A stretch of 64,000 nt of DNA from positions 50,399 through 114,398 of the forward strand of contig SVNT01000007.1 of the NCBI GenBank assembly GCA_015066785.1, given 5' to 3'. The notes under the pieces are model-generated. The model ran no database searches. It was not told where the DNA came from and saw only the letters and a list, made by a program, of their open reading frames with translations. The number at the start of each line of letters is the position of its first letter. Positions within the stretch are counted from its first letter, which is position 1. The stretch comes from Ruminococcus sp. (lineage in GTDB: Bacteria; Bacillota; Clostridia; Oscillospirales; Ruminococcaceae). The position numbers and the translations under genes are program-made. Of the stretch, positions 8,650 to 18,569 are shown piece after piece.

Positions 8650-9255
8650 ATGAAAAGACTTGCAGCAGCTATGATTATATCGCTTATTTTCAGCATCTGT
8701 GTGATTGATTATTCCGATTTCACGAAAACACGTAATTCTCTCGAAGAAGGGGTACTCCGCCTGCACATTCTCGCAAATTCAGACTCGGAAGAAGACCAAC
8801 GGCTCAAACTGAAAGTCCGTGACGCAATTCTTGAGGAGTGTCCGTATCTTTTCGTGAACGCAGACACTCCCGACGAGATGATGAAAACGGCAGAAGAAAA
8901 CTCCGACCGTATAAAATCCGTAGCGAAAAGGGTGATTTCGGAAAACGGGAAAAACTATGATGTAAAATGCGAAGTCGTGAATATGCACTTTGATACAAGG
9001 GTCTACGACGAAATCACAATGCCCGAGGGCGACTACAACGCCGTAAGAATTACCATCGGAGAGGCTCTCGGCAGGAACTGGTGGTGCGTGATGTATCCTC
9101 CGCTCTGCGTACCGCCTGCCTCGGACCCGACGGAGCTGTCGGAATACTTCTCCGAAAGCGAAGTGGATATGCTCACAAAGCCCGTAAAATACGAGGCAAA
9201 ATTCAAGTGTGCCGAACTGCTCGAGGAACTTTCCGAAATGTTGACAAGGGAGTGA
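8650..9255 (+). CDS. spoIIR: Stage II sporulation protein R
   Basis: The 201-residue protein matches SpoIIR in length and signature: a single N-terminal signal/anchor, VLRLHILANSDSEEDQ followed by LKLKVRDAILEEC, and the late GRNWWCVMYPPLC motif. In Bacillus SpoIIR is made in the forespore, exported to the intermembrane space, and signals SpoIIGA to activate sigma-E in the mother cell. GAAAGGGAG precedes the ATG. A weak sigma-F-like upstream pattern can be forced but is not convincing. The presence of this gene argues that the organism descends from an endospore former. The addB gene follows after 37 bases. Confidence 0.93.
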   Translation: MKRLAAAMIISLIFSICVIDYSDFTKTRNSLEEGVLRLHILANSDSEEDQRLKLKVRDAILEECPYLFVNADTPDEMMKTAEENSDRIKSVAKRVISENGKNYDVKCEVVNMHFDTRVYDEITMPEGDYNAVRITIGEALGRNWWCVMYPPLCVPPASDPTELSEYFSESEVDMLTKPVKYEAKFKCAELLEELSEMLTRE

Positions 9256-9292
9256 AAAAAGAGTAAAATTAGCATTGGGAGCGTGATGAAAA

Positions 9293-12200
9293 ATGCTTAA
9301 TTTTATTCTTGGCGGAGCGGGCGTTGGAAAGTCCGAAGAAATCATTGAAAAAATCCGCATATGCTCTGAAAGCGGAAAGAAATGTCTGGTCATAATTCCC
9401 GACCAGTTCTCATTTGAATACGATAAAAAATTATACAAAAAGCTGGGTGCGGTAACATACAACAATCTTACCGTGCTCAGCTTTTCACGCCTTGCAAAGA
9501 CTGTATTCTCGCAGTTCGGTGGCAATGTCGGAAGCTATATCGGCGAATGTGCAAAGCTGTCGCTTATGCGCACGGCTACCCTTCGTGTTGCTAAGAATGA
9601 CAGCATAAGATATTACGGAAAACACTACAATTCAGGCTCTTTCACGCAGATGATTTCATCTGCGGTAACGGAGCTTTGCCGTTCGGGAATATCCCCCGAA
9701 AAGCTCACGGAAAAGCGTCCTTTAATTGACGGTGCGCTTTCCGAAAAAACAGCGGATGTCACAAACATCTACTCCGAATACCTCAACCTGCTCAACGAGC
9801 GTGGACTCAAGGACAGCGTCCGTGATATATCCACAGCGGCAAGGGTTGCGGCGAAAAATGATTATTTCAGCGGATATGAAATCTTCATCGATGAATTCCG
9901 CAGTTTCACTCCCGATGAATACGAACTGCTTGATGTGGCAATAAAACAGTGCGACGGAATGACGGTTGCTCTCACCCTCGAAAATCCGTCGACAAAATGC
10001 CGTGTCTTCGAGCCTGTGAAAAAGACATATCTGCACCTTTGCAGAAGTGCCGAGGCGCATAACATCAGGCACAATGACACAATACTCGACGAACAGCACC
10101 GTTATCTTTCAAAGGATATTGCTTTTCTCAGCAGAAATCTTTTTCGTCACAATACGGATACGCCCGCAACTTCCGAAAATATACGGATACTCAAATCTCC
10201 CGACCCCGAGGTTGAGTGCAATTTCGTTGCGGCGGAAATAAAGCACCTTGTAATGTCGGGAATGAAATACTCAGACATTGCGGTTGTGTCGGGCTGTATC
10301 TCCGATTACGCAACAACGCTCGAAGGTACATTCGGCAGATACGACATACCGTTTTTTACGGATACAACTGTACCCGTGTTACATAAACCGCTGGTACTCC
10401 ACATACTTGCCGCACTGGATTTTGCCCGTGCAAGAACACCTCACACGGAAGATATTTTCAGGTATGCAAAATCGGGACTCCTTGACATTCCCGACAATGA
10501 TATGGCTGAACTTGAAAACTATGTCTACTGCAACGGCATAGACAAAGCACAGTGGCTCTCACCTTTTACCGCAGGAGAAAATTTCGAAAACTGCGAAAGG
10601 ACAAGAAACGCACTTATAACTCCCCTTGTGGAATTCAGGCAGGCTGTCACCAAAAAAAGCGGCAAGGAAATATTCAAGGCGATTTTTGCACTTCTCGGAA
10701 AGAACGGTGCAGAAAAAACAATTTCCTCATCGGATGAGTCGCTTGTTGAAATCAGGGAACGCAAACAGCTCTGGAACATAATTTCCGCTATGTCGGACGA
10801 GCTTTATTCCACCTTTGACGATGAGATAATGTCCGTTTCGGAATTCAGCGAGATTTTCCGCATTTCGCTTTCGGGACAGCACCTTTCCTCTCCTCCGCAG
10901 ACACTTGACGCAGTCACCCTTTCAGATATTTCGAGAATGCGTCTTTCATCGCCACGTGCAGTATTCATCATCGGTGCAGGAGAGGGATTTTTCCCAGTAC
11001 ATTCCTCATCTTCGGGAATATTCACCGATAAAGACCGTGCAGTGCTGTCATCCCTCGGACTGCCACTGGCTGACAATTCGGAAACCCGTGTCAACGAAAA
11101 CAGATTCTGCTGTTACACAGCACTCTCGGCACCTTCGGAAAAGCTGTACATATCATACTCCACTTCGGATTTTTCGGGCAAGGCGGTATACTGCCCTGCG
11201 CTGACATTATCGATAGCAAAGATGTTTGCAAACGACATAATCACCGACATCGAGGACATTTCCCCCACATTCTTTGCAACCACGAAGCACTCGGCGTACT
11301 ACACATATGTGCGCAGTTTTGACAGGTCGGACGCAGACCATGCCTCAATAAAGGCATATCTGTGCAATGACGCAGAATATTCCGAAAAAGTAAACTTCCT
11401 TGACAGAGTGCGCAATAATTCCGACGCACCGCTTGCGGACAAGTCACTCATCAAGAATTACATCGGCGATAAATTCAGAATTTTCCCGACACATCTGGAT
11501 ATATACATAAAATGTCCGTTCGGGTATTTCTGCGAAAAAGTCCTCAAACTTCAGGTACTCAGGCCCGCAGGCTTTGACACCGCCGCCGAGGGTACGATAG
11601 TACACTCCTGCGTGGAGCATATGCTGAAAAAGTACACAAAGGCTGAACTTGCAGCGTTATCGGACAAGGAAATCGACGAAAACATAAAGATTGTAATCGA
11701 CGAATACATCAATACCGAAAAGCTGAATGTACTTCTCGAAAACAGCGAATATGTATACGGGCTTGAAAAAATCCACGGTACAGCAAAATCACTCCTGAAA
11801 CATCTTCAGGAGGAGGTTCCGCAGTCGAAGTTCACTCCCTCTGACTTTGAGTTTGAAATTGTCGCTGACGGATACGAACCGTACACCCTCACCGCAAAGG
11901 ACGGGACAAAGCTGGTAATCGCAGGATACATAGACAGAGTTGACACCTACGAAAACGACTTCGAAAAATATGTCCGTGTAATCGACTACAAGCGTTCCAA
12001 GACCTTTGACTCCCGAAAAGTCGCTGACGGTCTTGATTTGCAGATGCTCATATATCTTTCGGCGCTTACGGCACACGACAAGTACAAGGATTTTCAGCCT
12101 GCGGGAGTGTTGTATCTCACCTACGGCGACGCAATCCCCAAACTGTCACGCCTTGACGGAGAAGCGGCACTCAGAAAACAATTCACGCAGAATTACCGCA

Positions 12201-12553
12201 TGAGCGGCCTTGTGCTTGATGATGACGATGTCATACTCGCAATGGATTCGGAGGGCGTGGGAACATACATAAACTCCAAGATTTCGACAGCTCCGTACCA
12301 ACCGAGGACAACCACAAAGACAAATGCGGAAGGCTTTGTAAATCTCCGCAAATTCACAGACGGAATAATAGTCCGCTCGGTGAATGGAATGCTCGACGGA
12401 GAATTCCCTGCACTGCCGCTTGAAAACAAGCGCTGTTATTCGCCGTGCGAATATTGCAACTACGCAGAAGTATGCGGAAAACCCGACAAGGTCAACGAAG
12501 GAAACGGCTTTGACATAAACGAAATTCTTACAGGAGGTGTTCACATTGACTGA
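9293..12553 (+). CDS. addB: ATP-dependent helicase/nuclease subunit B
   Basis: At 1086 residues this is a normal-length AddB. GGAGVGKS at about residues 7-14 is the Walker A loop; the C-terminal half carries the RecB-type nuclease domain with VIDYKRSKTFD, and Cys residues for the iron-sulfur cluster occur as the KCPFGYFC Cys near 741 plus the CEYCNYAEVC cluster near 1051-1060 (CxxCxxxxxC). With AddA it forms the AddAB (RexBA) enzyme that resects double-strand breaks for homologous recombination. The start follows a GGGAG site. The gene overlaps addA by eight bases, coupling subunit synthesis. Confidence 0.95.
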   Translation: MLNFILGGAGVGKSEEIIEKIRICSESGKKCLVIIPDQFSFEYDKKLYKKLGAVTYNNLTVLSFSRLAKTVFSQFGGNVGSYIGECAKLSLMRTATLRVAKNDSIRYYGKHYNSGSFTQMISSAVTELCRSGISPEKLTEKRPLIDGALSEKTADVTNIYSEYLNLLNERGLKDSVRDISTAARVAAKNDYFSGYEIFIDEFRSFTPDEYELLDVAIKQCDGMTVALTLENPSTKCRVFEPVKKTYLHLCRSAEAHNIRHNDTILDEQHRYLSKDIAFLSRNLFRHNTDTPATSENIRILKSPDPEVECNFVAAEIKHLVMSGMKYSDIAVVSGCISDYATTLEGTFGRYDIPFFTDTTVPVLHKPLVLHILAALDFARARTPHTEDIFRYAKSGLLDIPDNDMAELENYVYCNGIDKAQWLSPFTAGENFENCERTRNALITPLVEFRQAVTKKSGKEIFKAIFALLGKNGAEKTISSSDESLVEIRERKQLWNIISAMSDELYSTFDDEIMSVSEFSEIFRISLSGQHLSSPPQTLDAVTLSDISRMRLSSPRAVFIIGAGEGFFPVHSSSSGIFTDKDRAVLSSLGLPLADNSETRVNENRFCCYTALSAPSEKLYISYSTSDFSGKAVYCPALTLSIAKMFANDIITDIEDISPTFFATTKHSAYYTYVRSFDRSDADHASIKAYLCNDAEYSEKVNFLDRVRNNSDAPLADKSLIKNYIGDKFRIFPTHLDIYIKCPFGYFCEKVLKLQVLRPAGFDTAAEGTIVHSCVEHMLKKYTKAELAALSDKEIDENIKIVIDEYINTEKLNVLLENSEYVYGLEKIHGTAKSLLKHLQEEVPQSKFTPSDFEFEIVADGYEPYTLTAKDGTKLVIAGYIDRVDTYENDFEKYVRVIDYKRSKTFDSRKVADGLDLQMLIYLSALTAHDKYKDFQPAGVLYLTYGDAIPKLSRLDGEAALRKQFTQNYRMSGLVLDDDDVILAMDSEGVGTYINSKISTAPYQPRTTTKTNAEGFVNLRKFTDGIIVRSVNGMLDGEFPALPLENKRCYSPCEYCNYAEVCGKPDKVNEGNGFDINEILTGGVHID

Positions 12554-15500
12554 TTTTACGCCTGCGCAGAAAAACGCCATTGACGCAAGAAACTGCAACA
12601 TCATAGTATCGGCTGCGGCAGGAAGCGGAAAAACTGCGGTAATCATCGAACGCCTAAAGAGGATGCTCTCCGACAGTAAAAATAAACTTCCCGTAGACAA
12701 AATTGTTGTCGTTACATTCACTAATGATGCTGCGGCGCAGATGAAACAGCGACTCAACACTGCTTTCGAAGAACTGCTTGCAGAAAATCCCGATGATGAA
12801 TGGGTTGCAAAACAGCAGGCGGCTCTTGCTGACGCAAAAATATCGACGGTGCATTCCTTCTGTTTTGCATTGCTCCGTGAAAATTCCGACAAGATGGAAT
12901 TCACCCCCGATTTCAGAGTAATTGACGAGAACGAACTCGCCGTAATCGAAGAGAAAGCGGTAGAGGAAACCATCAGAGAATACTGCGAAAACAATCATGA
13001 TGAGCTTAAAACTCTCGACGATTTCTTCTACAACAAAAGCAATGCTCTTTCGGAGATAATCGTACAGCTTTATCATTCACTTCTAAATATTCCCCACTGG
13101 AAACGCTGGCTCGATGACTATATTGTAAAACTCGGCAATATGGCAACCGAAAACAACGGAGAAATTGTCCGCAAGTACCTTAAGTGTCTTAACAAGGAGC
13201 TTTCCGCAGACCTTATGGAATGTGCGCTTGCAAAGTCATATCTGGAAAGCGAATATCCCTCCTCGAAGATGTGCGATATAATTTCGCAGGAATACGCCTG
13301 TATCTCCGACGCTGTAAAATCTCTCGTACATCCCGACCTCTCTTTTGACGAAAAAACACGGCTCTTGCAGGATATATCTTTCGCCAAGGCAAATTATTCC
13401 GATATTAAAAAGGAATACGGTGCGGAAATTGCAGAGGAAGTCAAGCAAAGGGTATCTAAATTCCGTGACAAGTACAAGGACCACATAAAGAGTGTAGTAA
13501 GCACAAAGCTCCTCACTCTCGGAGATATATGGGAGGATATACGGATACACCACACCGTTCTCGGTACAATCAGGAATATTCTGTTGCGCACGGATGAGCT
13601 TATCACCGAGAAGAAGCTGGGGCTTAATGCGCTCAGCTTTTCCGATGCGGAGCATATGACGATTTCTCTCCTCACAAAAGAAAACAGCGAGGGAAAGTAT
13701 GTTCCGAGCAAGCTGTGCCGTGAGCTGTCCGAGTACTACGAACAGATTATAATCGACGAGTATCAGGACACGAACGATGTTCAGGAAGTAATTTTCAGGC
13801 TGCTGTCGTGCAACGGAAAAAAGCTCTTTGTTGTCGGAGATATAAAGCAGTCAATTTACGGCTTCAGAGGGGCAAACCCCGGAATTTTCAGACATCGTTT
13901 TCTTCTTTCCGAGGACTATACCGAAAATTCCGACGGCGACGCAAGAATAAACCTCAACCGGAACTTCCGCAGCAGTAACGATGTTGTGAAATTCGTGAAC
14001 CTTGTTTTCGGACAAATTATGAATCCGCCGAATTCTTCACTTAACTACGGCGACGAAGACAAGCTGGTATACAGTGCGGAATACAGCGACGATATTGACA
14101 GAACAACCGAAATACTCATATGCGAATCGCTTGATAATTCCGATGCCGAGAATTATCCCGACAGCAGTTCTGACAACGAGGAATACACCGAAAAGAACGG
14201 ACCCGAAAATTCCATAGAGGATATTGTCAATGAGTCCGCCGTCGTTGCAACAAGGATAAAAGAGCTGATAAACGCAAAAACTCCCGTAAAGACAAAGGAC
14301 GGGACAAGACCGTGCAGACCGAGCGACTTCTGTATCCTGATGCGTGGCAACAAAAGTGCGGCACTCTTCGCCGACGAGCTTGCAAAATACGGAATAAAGG
14401 CCGCTGCAGATGATGTCAAGGGATACCTTAAATCCCGTGAAATTTCCGTACTTATAAACTTCCTGCGGATTATAGACAATCCCCTGCGTGATGTTCCGCT
14501 TGCATCGGTGCTTATGTCGCCGCTTTTCACGCTGACAAAGGACGATATGCTGAAAATACGCTCATTCCACGCTAAAGGGGCTCTTTATCGTGCGGTATCG
14601 GAAGCGTTGAAGCACGGATGTGACGAAAGCTGGTACCACAAGCTGTGCAGATTTTCCGAAAGCTATGAGCGGCTGAGAATTGCCGCCGCAGGCAACAGCA
14701 TTGAACGGCTTATCAACACCATATACGACAGCACGGATTTTCTGGCGATTGTCCGTGTGTATACCGACGGCGCGAAAAAGAGGGGAAATCTGCGACTTCT
14801 CCTGTCGTATGCGAAGAACTACGAAAGCTCAAGCAACGGCGGATTATCGGGATTTCTCCGTCACATAGACAATGTCCTCAAAAGCGGAAAGGATTTCGTT
14901 CAGGCGAGTGTTGTTTCAGGCTCCGATGACGCTGTAAGCATAAAGACAATACATAAATCAAAAGGTCTTGAATACCCGTTCGTGTTCGTATGTATGCTCG
15001 ACACGGAATTCAACAAAAGTGACACACAGAAACGCATTATACTGAACAGGTCGTTTGAAGGAATAGCGCTGAAAATCCAGAAACGAAGCGAACTCAAATA
15101 CTACGATTCCGTTCTTGGATACATCGCAAAGAATGCTGTTCTCGACGAACTTGTAAACGAAGAAATGCGACTTCTGTATGTTGCTCTCACCCGTGCGAAA
15201 GAAAGACTTTTCGTCACATTGAGCATAAACAACAAGACTCTGAGAAAATTGCAGAACATCTCGGAATTCATATCGTTGCAGACAGAAAACGGTTCGGAAG
15301 GCACATTGTTCCCGCCCATTACAGCTATGATTGACTGGATGTTCATAACCCTGCTCAATCACCCCGACTCCACATATCTGCGCAGTCTTGCGGGAACTCA
15401 TTACTGCGACAACAGTATTGATTTCAGGCTGGAATATTCGGTCAACAATGTGGATTCTGCGGAAACTGTGCAGGAAAAGCGGGTATACGCAAAGCCTGAC

Positions 15501-16169
15501 CCGAAAACAGTAGAAGAAATAAAAAGGAACATTGACTTCTGCTACGACAAACAGCTTTCGGAAACCGAGGCAAAGCTGACAGTAACCGAAATCACGCACG
15601 ACGCAAACGCAGAAATAACAATGTCGCACCCGAAATTCACATACTCCGACGGAACTCTCACGGGTGCCGAAAAAGGTACTGCCACTCACCTTTTTATGCA
15701 GTACTGCGACCTCGCACTTGCAGAAAAAGATGTCTGTGCAGAACGTGACAGGCTCCGTGACAACGGTATTCTCGGCGTAAAGGAAAGCGGTGCCGTCGAA
15801 ATCGAAAAGCTGGAGAAATTCTTCCTCTCGGAACTGTACGCAAGAATGAAATCGGCAGAGAAAATCCAGAGGGAAAGAAAATTCCTCATACGCATAGACG
15901 ACCTCGGGCTTGAAGGTGCGCTCGGTGAAAAATACCGTGGCACCGACGGAATGCTCCAGGGTGTTGCGGACTGCATATTCTTCGAGGACGGAGAAATCGT
16001 GCTGATTGACTACAAGACCGACAGAAATACCTCAGAAAAAAAGCTGACCGACGCTTACGGTGAGCAGTTGAGGCTCTACAAATCGGCACTTGAGAAGATT
16101 TACGGCATGAAGGTACGGGAAACCGTGATATACTCTTTCGACCTCGGAAAAGAAATTGTTATAAAATAA
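12546..16169 (+). CDS. addA: ATP-dependent helicase/nuclease subunit A
   Basis: A 1207-residue UvrD-type helicase with a C-terminal nuclease. Motifs in order: SAAAGSGKTA near residue 28, IIIDEYQDTND near 400, DIKQSIYGFRG near 435, LNRNFRSS near 465, IKTIHKSKGLEY near 798, LLYVALTRAKER near 876, and the nuclease motif LIDYKTDR near 1152. It unwinds and degrades DNA ends with AddB. Start choice: AGGAGG at 12532-12537 is followed eight bases later by TTG at 12546, giving MTDFTPAQ; an upstream in-frame GTG at 12537 overlaps the ribosome site itself and is rejected. The gene ends about ten bases before the rpsF promoter. Confidence 0.95.
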   Translation: MTDFTPAQKNAIDARNCNIIVSAAAGSGKTAVIIERLKRMLSDSKNKLPVDKIVVVTFTNDAAAQMKQRLNTAFEELLAENPDDEWVAKQQAALADAKISTVHSFCFALLRENSDKMEFTPDFRVIDENELAVIEEKAVEETIREYCENNHDELKTLDDFFYNKSNALSEIIVQLYHSLLNIPHWKRWLDDYIVKLGNMATENNGEIVRKYLKCLNKELSADLMECALAKSYLESEYPSSKMCDIISQEYACISDAVKSLVHPDLSFDEKTRLLQDISFAKANYSDIKKEYGAEIAEEVKQRVSKFRDKYKDHIKSVVSTKLLTLGDIWEDIRIHHTVLGTIRNILLRTDELITEKKLGLNALSFSDAEHMTISLLTKENSEGKYVPSKLCRELSEYYEQIIIDEYQDTNDVQEVIFRLLSCNGKKLFVVGDIKQSIYGFRGANPGIFRHRFLLSEDYTENSDGDARINLNRNFRSSNDVVKFVNLVFGQIMNPPNSSLNYGDEDKLVYSAEYSDDIDRTTEILICESLDNSDAENYPDSSSDNEEYTEKNGPENSIEDIVNESAVVATRIKELINAKTPVKTKDGTRPCRPSDFCILMRGNKSAALFADELAKYGIKAAADDVKGYLKSREISVLINFLRIIDNPLRDVPLASVLMSPLFTLTKDDMLKIRSFHAKGALYRAVSEALKHGCDESWYHKLCRFSESYERLRIAAAGNSIERLINTIYDSTDFLAIVRVYTDGAKKRGNLRLLLSYAKNYESSSNGGLSGFLRHIDNVLKSGKDFVQASVVSGSDDAVSIKTIHKSKGLEYPFVFVCMLDTEFNKSDTQKRIILNRSFEGIALKIQKRSELKYYDSVLGYIAKNAVLDELVNEEMRLLYVALTRAKERLFVTLSINNKTLRKLQNISEFISLQTENGSEGTLFPPITAMIDWMFITLLNHPDSTYLRSLAGTHYCDNSIDFRLEYSVNNVDSAETVQEKRVYAKPDPKTVEEIKRNIDFCYDKQLSETEAKLTVTEITHDANAEITMSHPKFTYSDGTLTGAEKGTATHLFMQYCDLALAEKDVCAERDRLRDNGILGVKESGAVEIEKLEKFFLSELYARMKSAEKIQRERKFLIRIDDLGLEGALGEKYRGTDGMLQGVADCIFFEDGEIVLIDYKTDRNTSEKKLTDAYGEQLRLYKSALEKIYGMKVRETVIYSFDLGKEIVIK

Positions 16170-16179
16170 TAAAAAACAC

Positions 16180-16208
16180 TTGACAAGCTTGTTACTTTCT
16201 GCTAAAAT
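16180..16208 (+). promoter_or_regulatory. Promoter of rpsF-ssb-rpsR
   Basis: TTGACA, 17 bases, TAAAAT immediately after the addA stop. Confidence 0.8.
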
Positions 16209-16222
16209 ATACGGGTATCCTT

Positions 16223-16243
16223 GCTCATACATAAGGTGTGAGC
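16223..16243 (+). promoter_or_regulatory. Hairpin in the rpsF 5' leader
   Basis: GCTCATAC pairs with GTGTGAGC around a 5-base loop. rpsF leaders in many bacteria carry an S6:S18-binding structure that represses the operon. The position fits, but I could not confirm the conserved bulge of that motif. Confidence 0.4.
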
Positions 16244-16268
16244 GTAATCCAGAAGGAGGTGTATTTAA

Positions 16269-16562
16269 ATGGCAAAGGTTACTGCTAATTACGAAGCAAT
16301 GTTGGTTTTCAACACAAAGCTCGGCGATGACGGAGTTAAGGCTCTCGTTGAAAAGTTCAAGGCTTTGATCGAAGCAAACAACGGCACTATCGAGGAAATC
16401 AATGAGTGGGGTAAGCGCAAGCTCGCTTATGCTATTGAGGACGAAACAGAAGGTTACTACGTGCTTTACACATTCACATGTAAGCCCGAAGTTCCCGCAG
16501 AACTCAACCGTATTCTCTCTATCACAGACGGAGTTCTTCGTTCACTCATCACAGTCAAGTAG
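16269..16562 (+). CDS. rpsF: 30S ribosomal protein S6
   Basis: The 97-residue protein is collinear with S6: NYEAMLVFNTKL at the N-terminus, EINEWGKRKLAYAIEDETEG in the centre, and LRSLITVK at the end. S6 binds 16S rRNA with S18 in the platform of the small subunit. AGAAGGAGG precedes the ATG. It leads the conserved rpsF-ssb-rpsR operon. Confidence 0.97.
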   Translation: MAKVTANYEAMLVFNTKLGDDGVKALVEKFKALIEANNGTIEEINEWGKRKLAYAIEDETEGYYVLYTFTCKPEVPAELNRILSITDGVLRSLITVK

Positions 16563-16587
16563 TAAGTAAAGGAATAAGGTGATTTTT

Positions 16588-17076
16588 ATGTTGAACAAAG
16601 TTATCCTTATGGGCAGACTTACAGCTGACCCGGAACTCAGACAGACACCATCGAATGTCAGCACCTGCCGTTTTACTGTTGCGTGTGACAGAAATTTCGT
16701 TTCACAGGGACAGGAAAGACAGGCAGACTTCATCACAGTTGTGGCTTGGCGTCAGCAGGCTGAATTCATCAGCAGGTATTTCAGAAAAGGCAGTATGATA
16801 GTTGTTGAGGGTAACCTCCGCACCGGTTCATACAACGACAAGAAATACCCCGATGTAAAGCACTACACAACAGAAGTATACGCTGACCAGGTTTATTTCG
16901 GTGAGTCAAAGAAATCTTCTGAAGGCGGAAATTATTCCGAGAACAGAAATTTCCAGGTTCCTCATCAGGAAGCAACCGCTCCCAAGTCAAGTTCTCCTGA
17001 GCTTGCAATAGGCAACCTCAACGAATTTGAGCAGATTATCGGCAACGATAACGATGGCGACGGACTTCCTTTCTAA
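16588..17076 (+). CDS. ssb: Single-stranded DNA-binding protein
   Basis: The 162-residue protein has an N-terminal OB fold (MLNKVILMGRLTADPELRQT, then FITVVAWRQQAEF) and a flexible polar linker ending in the acidic tip DNDGDGLPF used to recruit replication and repair proteins. The start is set at ATG 16588, eight bases after AAGG; an in-frame GTG at 16579 overlaps the ribosome site. It lies between rpsF and rpsR as in most Firmicutes. Confidence 0.96.
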   Translation: MLNKVILMGRLTADPELRQTPSNVSTCRFTVACDRNFVSQGQERQADFITVVAWRQQAEFISRYFRKGSMIVVEGNLRTGSYNDKKYPDVKHYTTEVYADQVYFGESKKSSEGGNYSENRNFQVPHQEATAPKSSSPELAIGNLNEFEQIIGNDNDGDGLPF

Positions 17077-17117
17077 AATTTGAATGTTTCGATTAACTTG
17101 AAAAGGAGGGTTTTGTA

Positions 17118-17369
17118 ATGGAAAGAAATGAAAACAAAGGCGGAAACCGTATGCAGAAGAGACCTCGTAAAAAGGTTTGTATGTTCTGCGTAGACCGTGC
17201 TGAAAAGATTGACTATAAGGACACAGCTAAGCTCAGAAAGTGCATGACAGAGCGTTCGAAGATTCTTCCTCGCCGTGTAACAGGTACTTGTGCTTACCAT
17301 CAGCGTGAACTTACAATCGCTATCAAGAGAGCAAGACATCTTGCACTTCTCCCCTACGTAAGCGACTAA
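17118..17369 (+). CDS. rpsR: 30S ribosomal protein S18
   Basis: The 83-residue protein has the S18 core, including [17 protein letters not shown] and [21 protein letters not shown]. It retains four Cys (CMFC, then RKC and TGTC), indicating the zinc-binding form rather than the Cys-free form seen in some genomes. A good AAAGGAGG precedes the ATG, and a strong terminator follows. Confidence 0.97.
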   Translation: MERNENKGGNRMQKRPRKKVCMFCVDRAEKIDYKDTAKLRKCMTERSKILPRRVTGTCAYHQRELTIAIKRARHLALLPYVSD

Positions 17370-17378
17370 TAAGAATTC

Positions 17379-17410
17379 AAGGGTATCGGTCAGTTCCGAT
17401 ACCCTTTTTA
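17379..17410 (+). terminator. Terminator after rpsR
   Basis: AAGGGTATCGG pairs with its complement around a short loop and is followed by TTTTT. Confidence 0.85.
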
Positions 17411-17485
17411 TTCGATTTCGGGAAAATGCTCAATTCCCGATATGTATAACGTTGAGATATTGTAAAAAACATTTAAGATTACCCC

Positions 17486-17514
17486 TTGACAAACCATTTT
17501 GAGCGTGATATAAT
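17486..17514 (+). promoter_or_regulatory. Promoter of tRNA-Pro
   Basis: TTGACA, 17 bases, TATAAT, ending 11 bases before the tRNA. Confidence 0.85.
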
Positions 17515-17525
17515 ATTAAAGGTAT

Positions 17526-17602
17526 CGGGGTGTGGCGCAGATTGGTAGCGCGCTACCTTGGGGTGGTAGAGGCCGTGGGTTCAAGTCCCGTCACTCCGAC
17601 CA
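17526..17602 (+). tRNA. tRNA-Pro (anticodon GGG)
   Basis: A full cloverleaf can be drawn: acceptor CGGGGTG/CACTCCG with one G-T pair, D arm containing GCGCAGATTGGTAGCGC, anticodon stem CTACC/GGTAG with loop TTGGGGT (anticodon GGG), T loop GTTCAAGTC, discriminator A and an encoded CCA. It reads CCC and CCU proline codons. It has its own promoter and terminator, so it is a single-gene unit. Confidence 0.95.
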
Positions 17603-17613
17603 AATGATATAAG

Positions 17614-17652
17614 GTAGCCAATCCAAAAAAATTCGGATTGGCTACTTTTTTT
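17614..17652 (+). terminator. Terminator after tRNA-Pro
   Basis: An 11-bp perfect stem (GTAGCCAATCC and complement) followed by seven T. Confidence 0.9.
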
Positions 17653-17708
17653 ATGATATAAAATCCATCCTTTCAGCATACAAATTCAGCTGAAAAGACG
17701 GTTAAACA

Positions 17709-18521
17709 TTATGAGTATCTCTTGATATTTTCTATCCATTCCTCATCGTTTGTTATTTCAGCAATTTTTATTGCTTTTTCTTTGTTGTATTCGTAATTTT
17801 CTGTGTCTCTCATTATTTTTAATCTGTCTGCTATTATTTCAGCACCAGGCCAGTTCATATCCTGTAACCAGATAAAACAATCTATCAGCCAAGGGCTTAA
17901 CTGCTCGTCTGTTTTTTTGCTTAATACAAGCGCACAATTTTCCCACAGACTTTTTGATTCATCATCTATTATTGGCTGAAACAAATATCCGAGCCATTTT
18001 AATTCAGAAGCAAGCTTGATTCCCTTCTCCTGAATTTCGACGGTATTCTTCCAAGACAGCATTTTTAATATTTCTTCATTTGATATTTCAGGCTTGAATC
18101 TTCTTTCTTCAAACCATGATACATCCGTTAATTCATTCCACATTACTGTAGATTTTTTAAACAAGAAAGTAATGCACACATAATTATTTGATTCATCAAA
18201 AAAATCCAGAACGCCATAACGATATAATGAATTTACAGCGGTTTCTCCGAACCCCATAATTTCCATATCATCATATTCGTCAAATAAGTTATTTATACAC
18301 TTTTCACCGTTTATATCAAGTATAATAACTTCTTCGAACACAATGACGCCTTCATCAGATGAATGAGCCTTACCGTTTGGATTTTCAGGGTGTTCGGCAT
18401 CTATCTCCATCCATTCCATTTCAAGAGTAAGTGCTGAACCTTTCAAAAATAATTTTTTGGCACAGCAATCGTGAAGAGAAATATATTTTGTAGTATCAAC
18501 GCTTTTTACTTTATAATCCAT
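17709..18521 (-). CDS. Uncharacterised protein with DUF5071-like C-terminal domain
   Basis: A 270-residue, acidic, Trp-rich soluble protein with no signal or membrane segment. Residues 1-140 are an unrecognised domain; the C-terminal third, with WLQDMNWPGAEIIADRL near residues 216-232, resembles the short DUF5071 family, which often occurs as isolated genes and in immunity-like contexts. The codon use is clearly more AT-rich than the neighbours (many TTT, AAA, ATT codons), which suggests recent acquisition. It has its own promoter and no partner gene on its strand. It lies next to tRNA-Pro, but no duplicated tRNA end was found. Function is unknown. Confidence 0.7.
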   Translation of the reverse strand: MDYKVKSVDTTKYISLHDCCAKKLFLKGSALTLEMEWMEIDAEHPENPNGKAHSSDEGVIVFEEVIILDINGEKCINNLFDEYDDMEIMGFGETAVNSLYRYGVLDFFDESNNYVCITFLFKKSTVMWNELTDVSWFEERRFKPEISNEEILKMLSWKNTVEIQEKGIKLASELKWLGYLFQPIIDDESKSLWENCALVLSKKTDEQLSPWLIDCFIWLQDMNWPGAEIIADRLKIMRDTENYEYNKEKAIKIAEITNDEEWIENIKRYS

Positions 18522-18540
18522 AAACTCTCACCTCTTTTTG

Positions 18541-18569
18541 ATTATACTACACCGTTTATATAAAGTAAA
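18541..18569 (-). promoter_or_regulatory. Promoter of the DUF5071-like gene
   Basis: TTTACT, 17 bases, TATAAT on the minus strand; GAGGTGAG serves as ribosome site. Confidence 0.65.

Noticed and set aside
12537..12545. GTG at 12537 as addA start
   Set aside because: It overlaps the AGGAGG site; TTG at 12546 has normal spacing.
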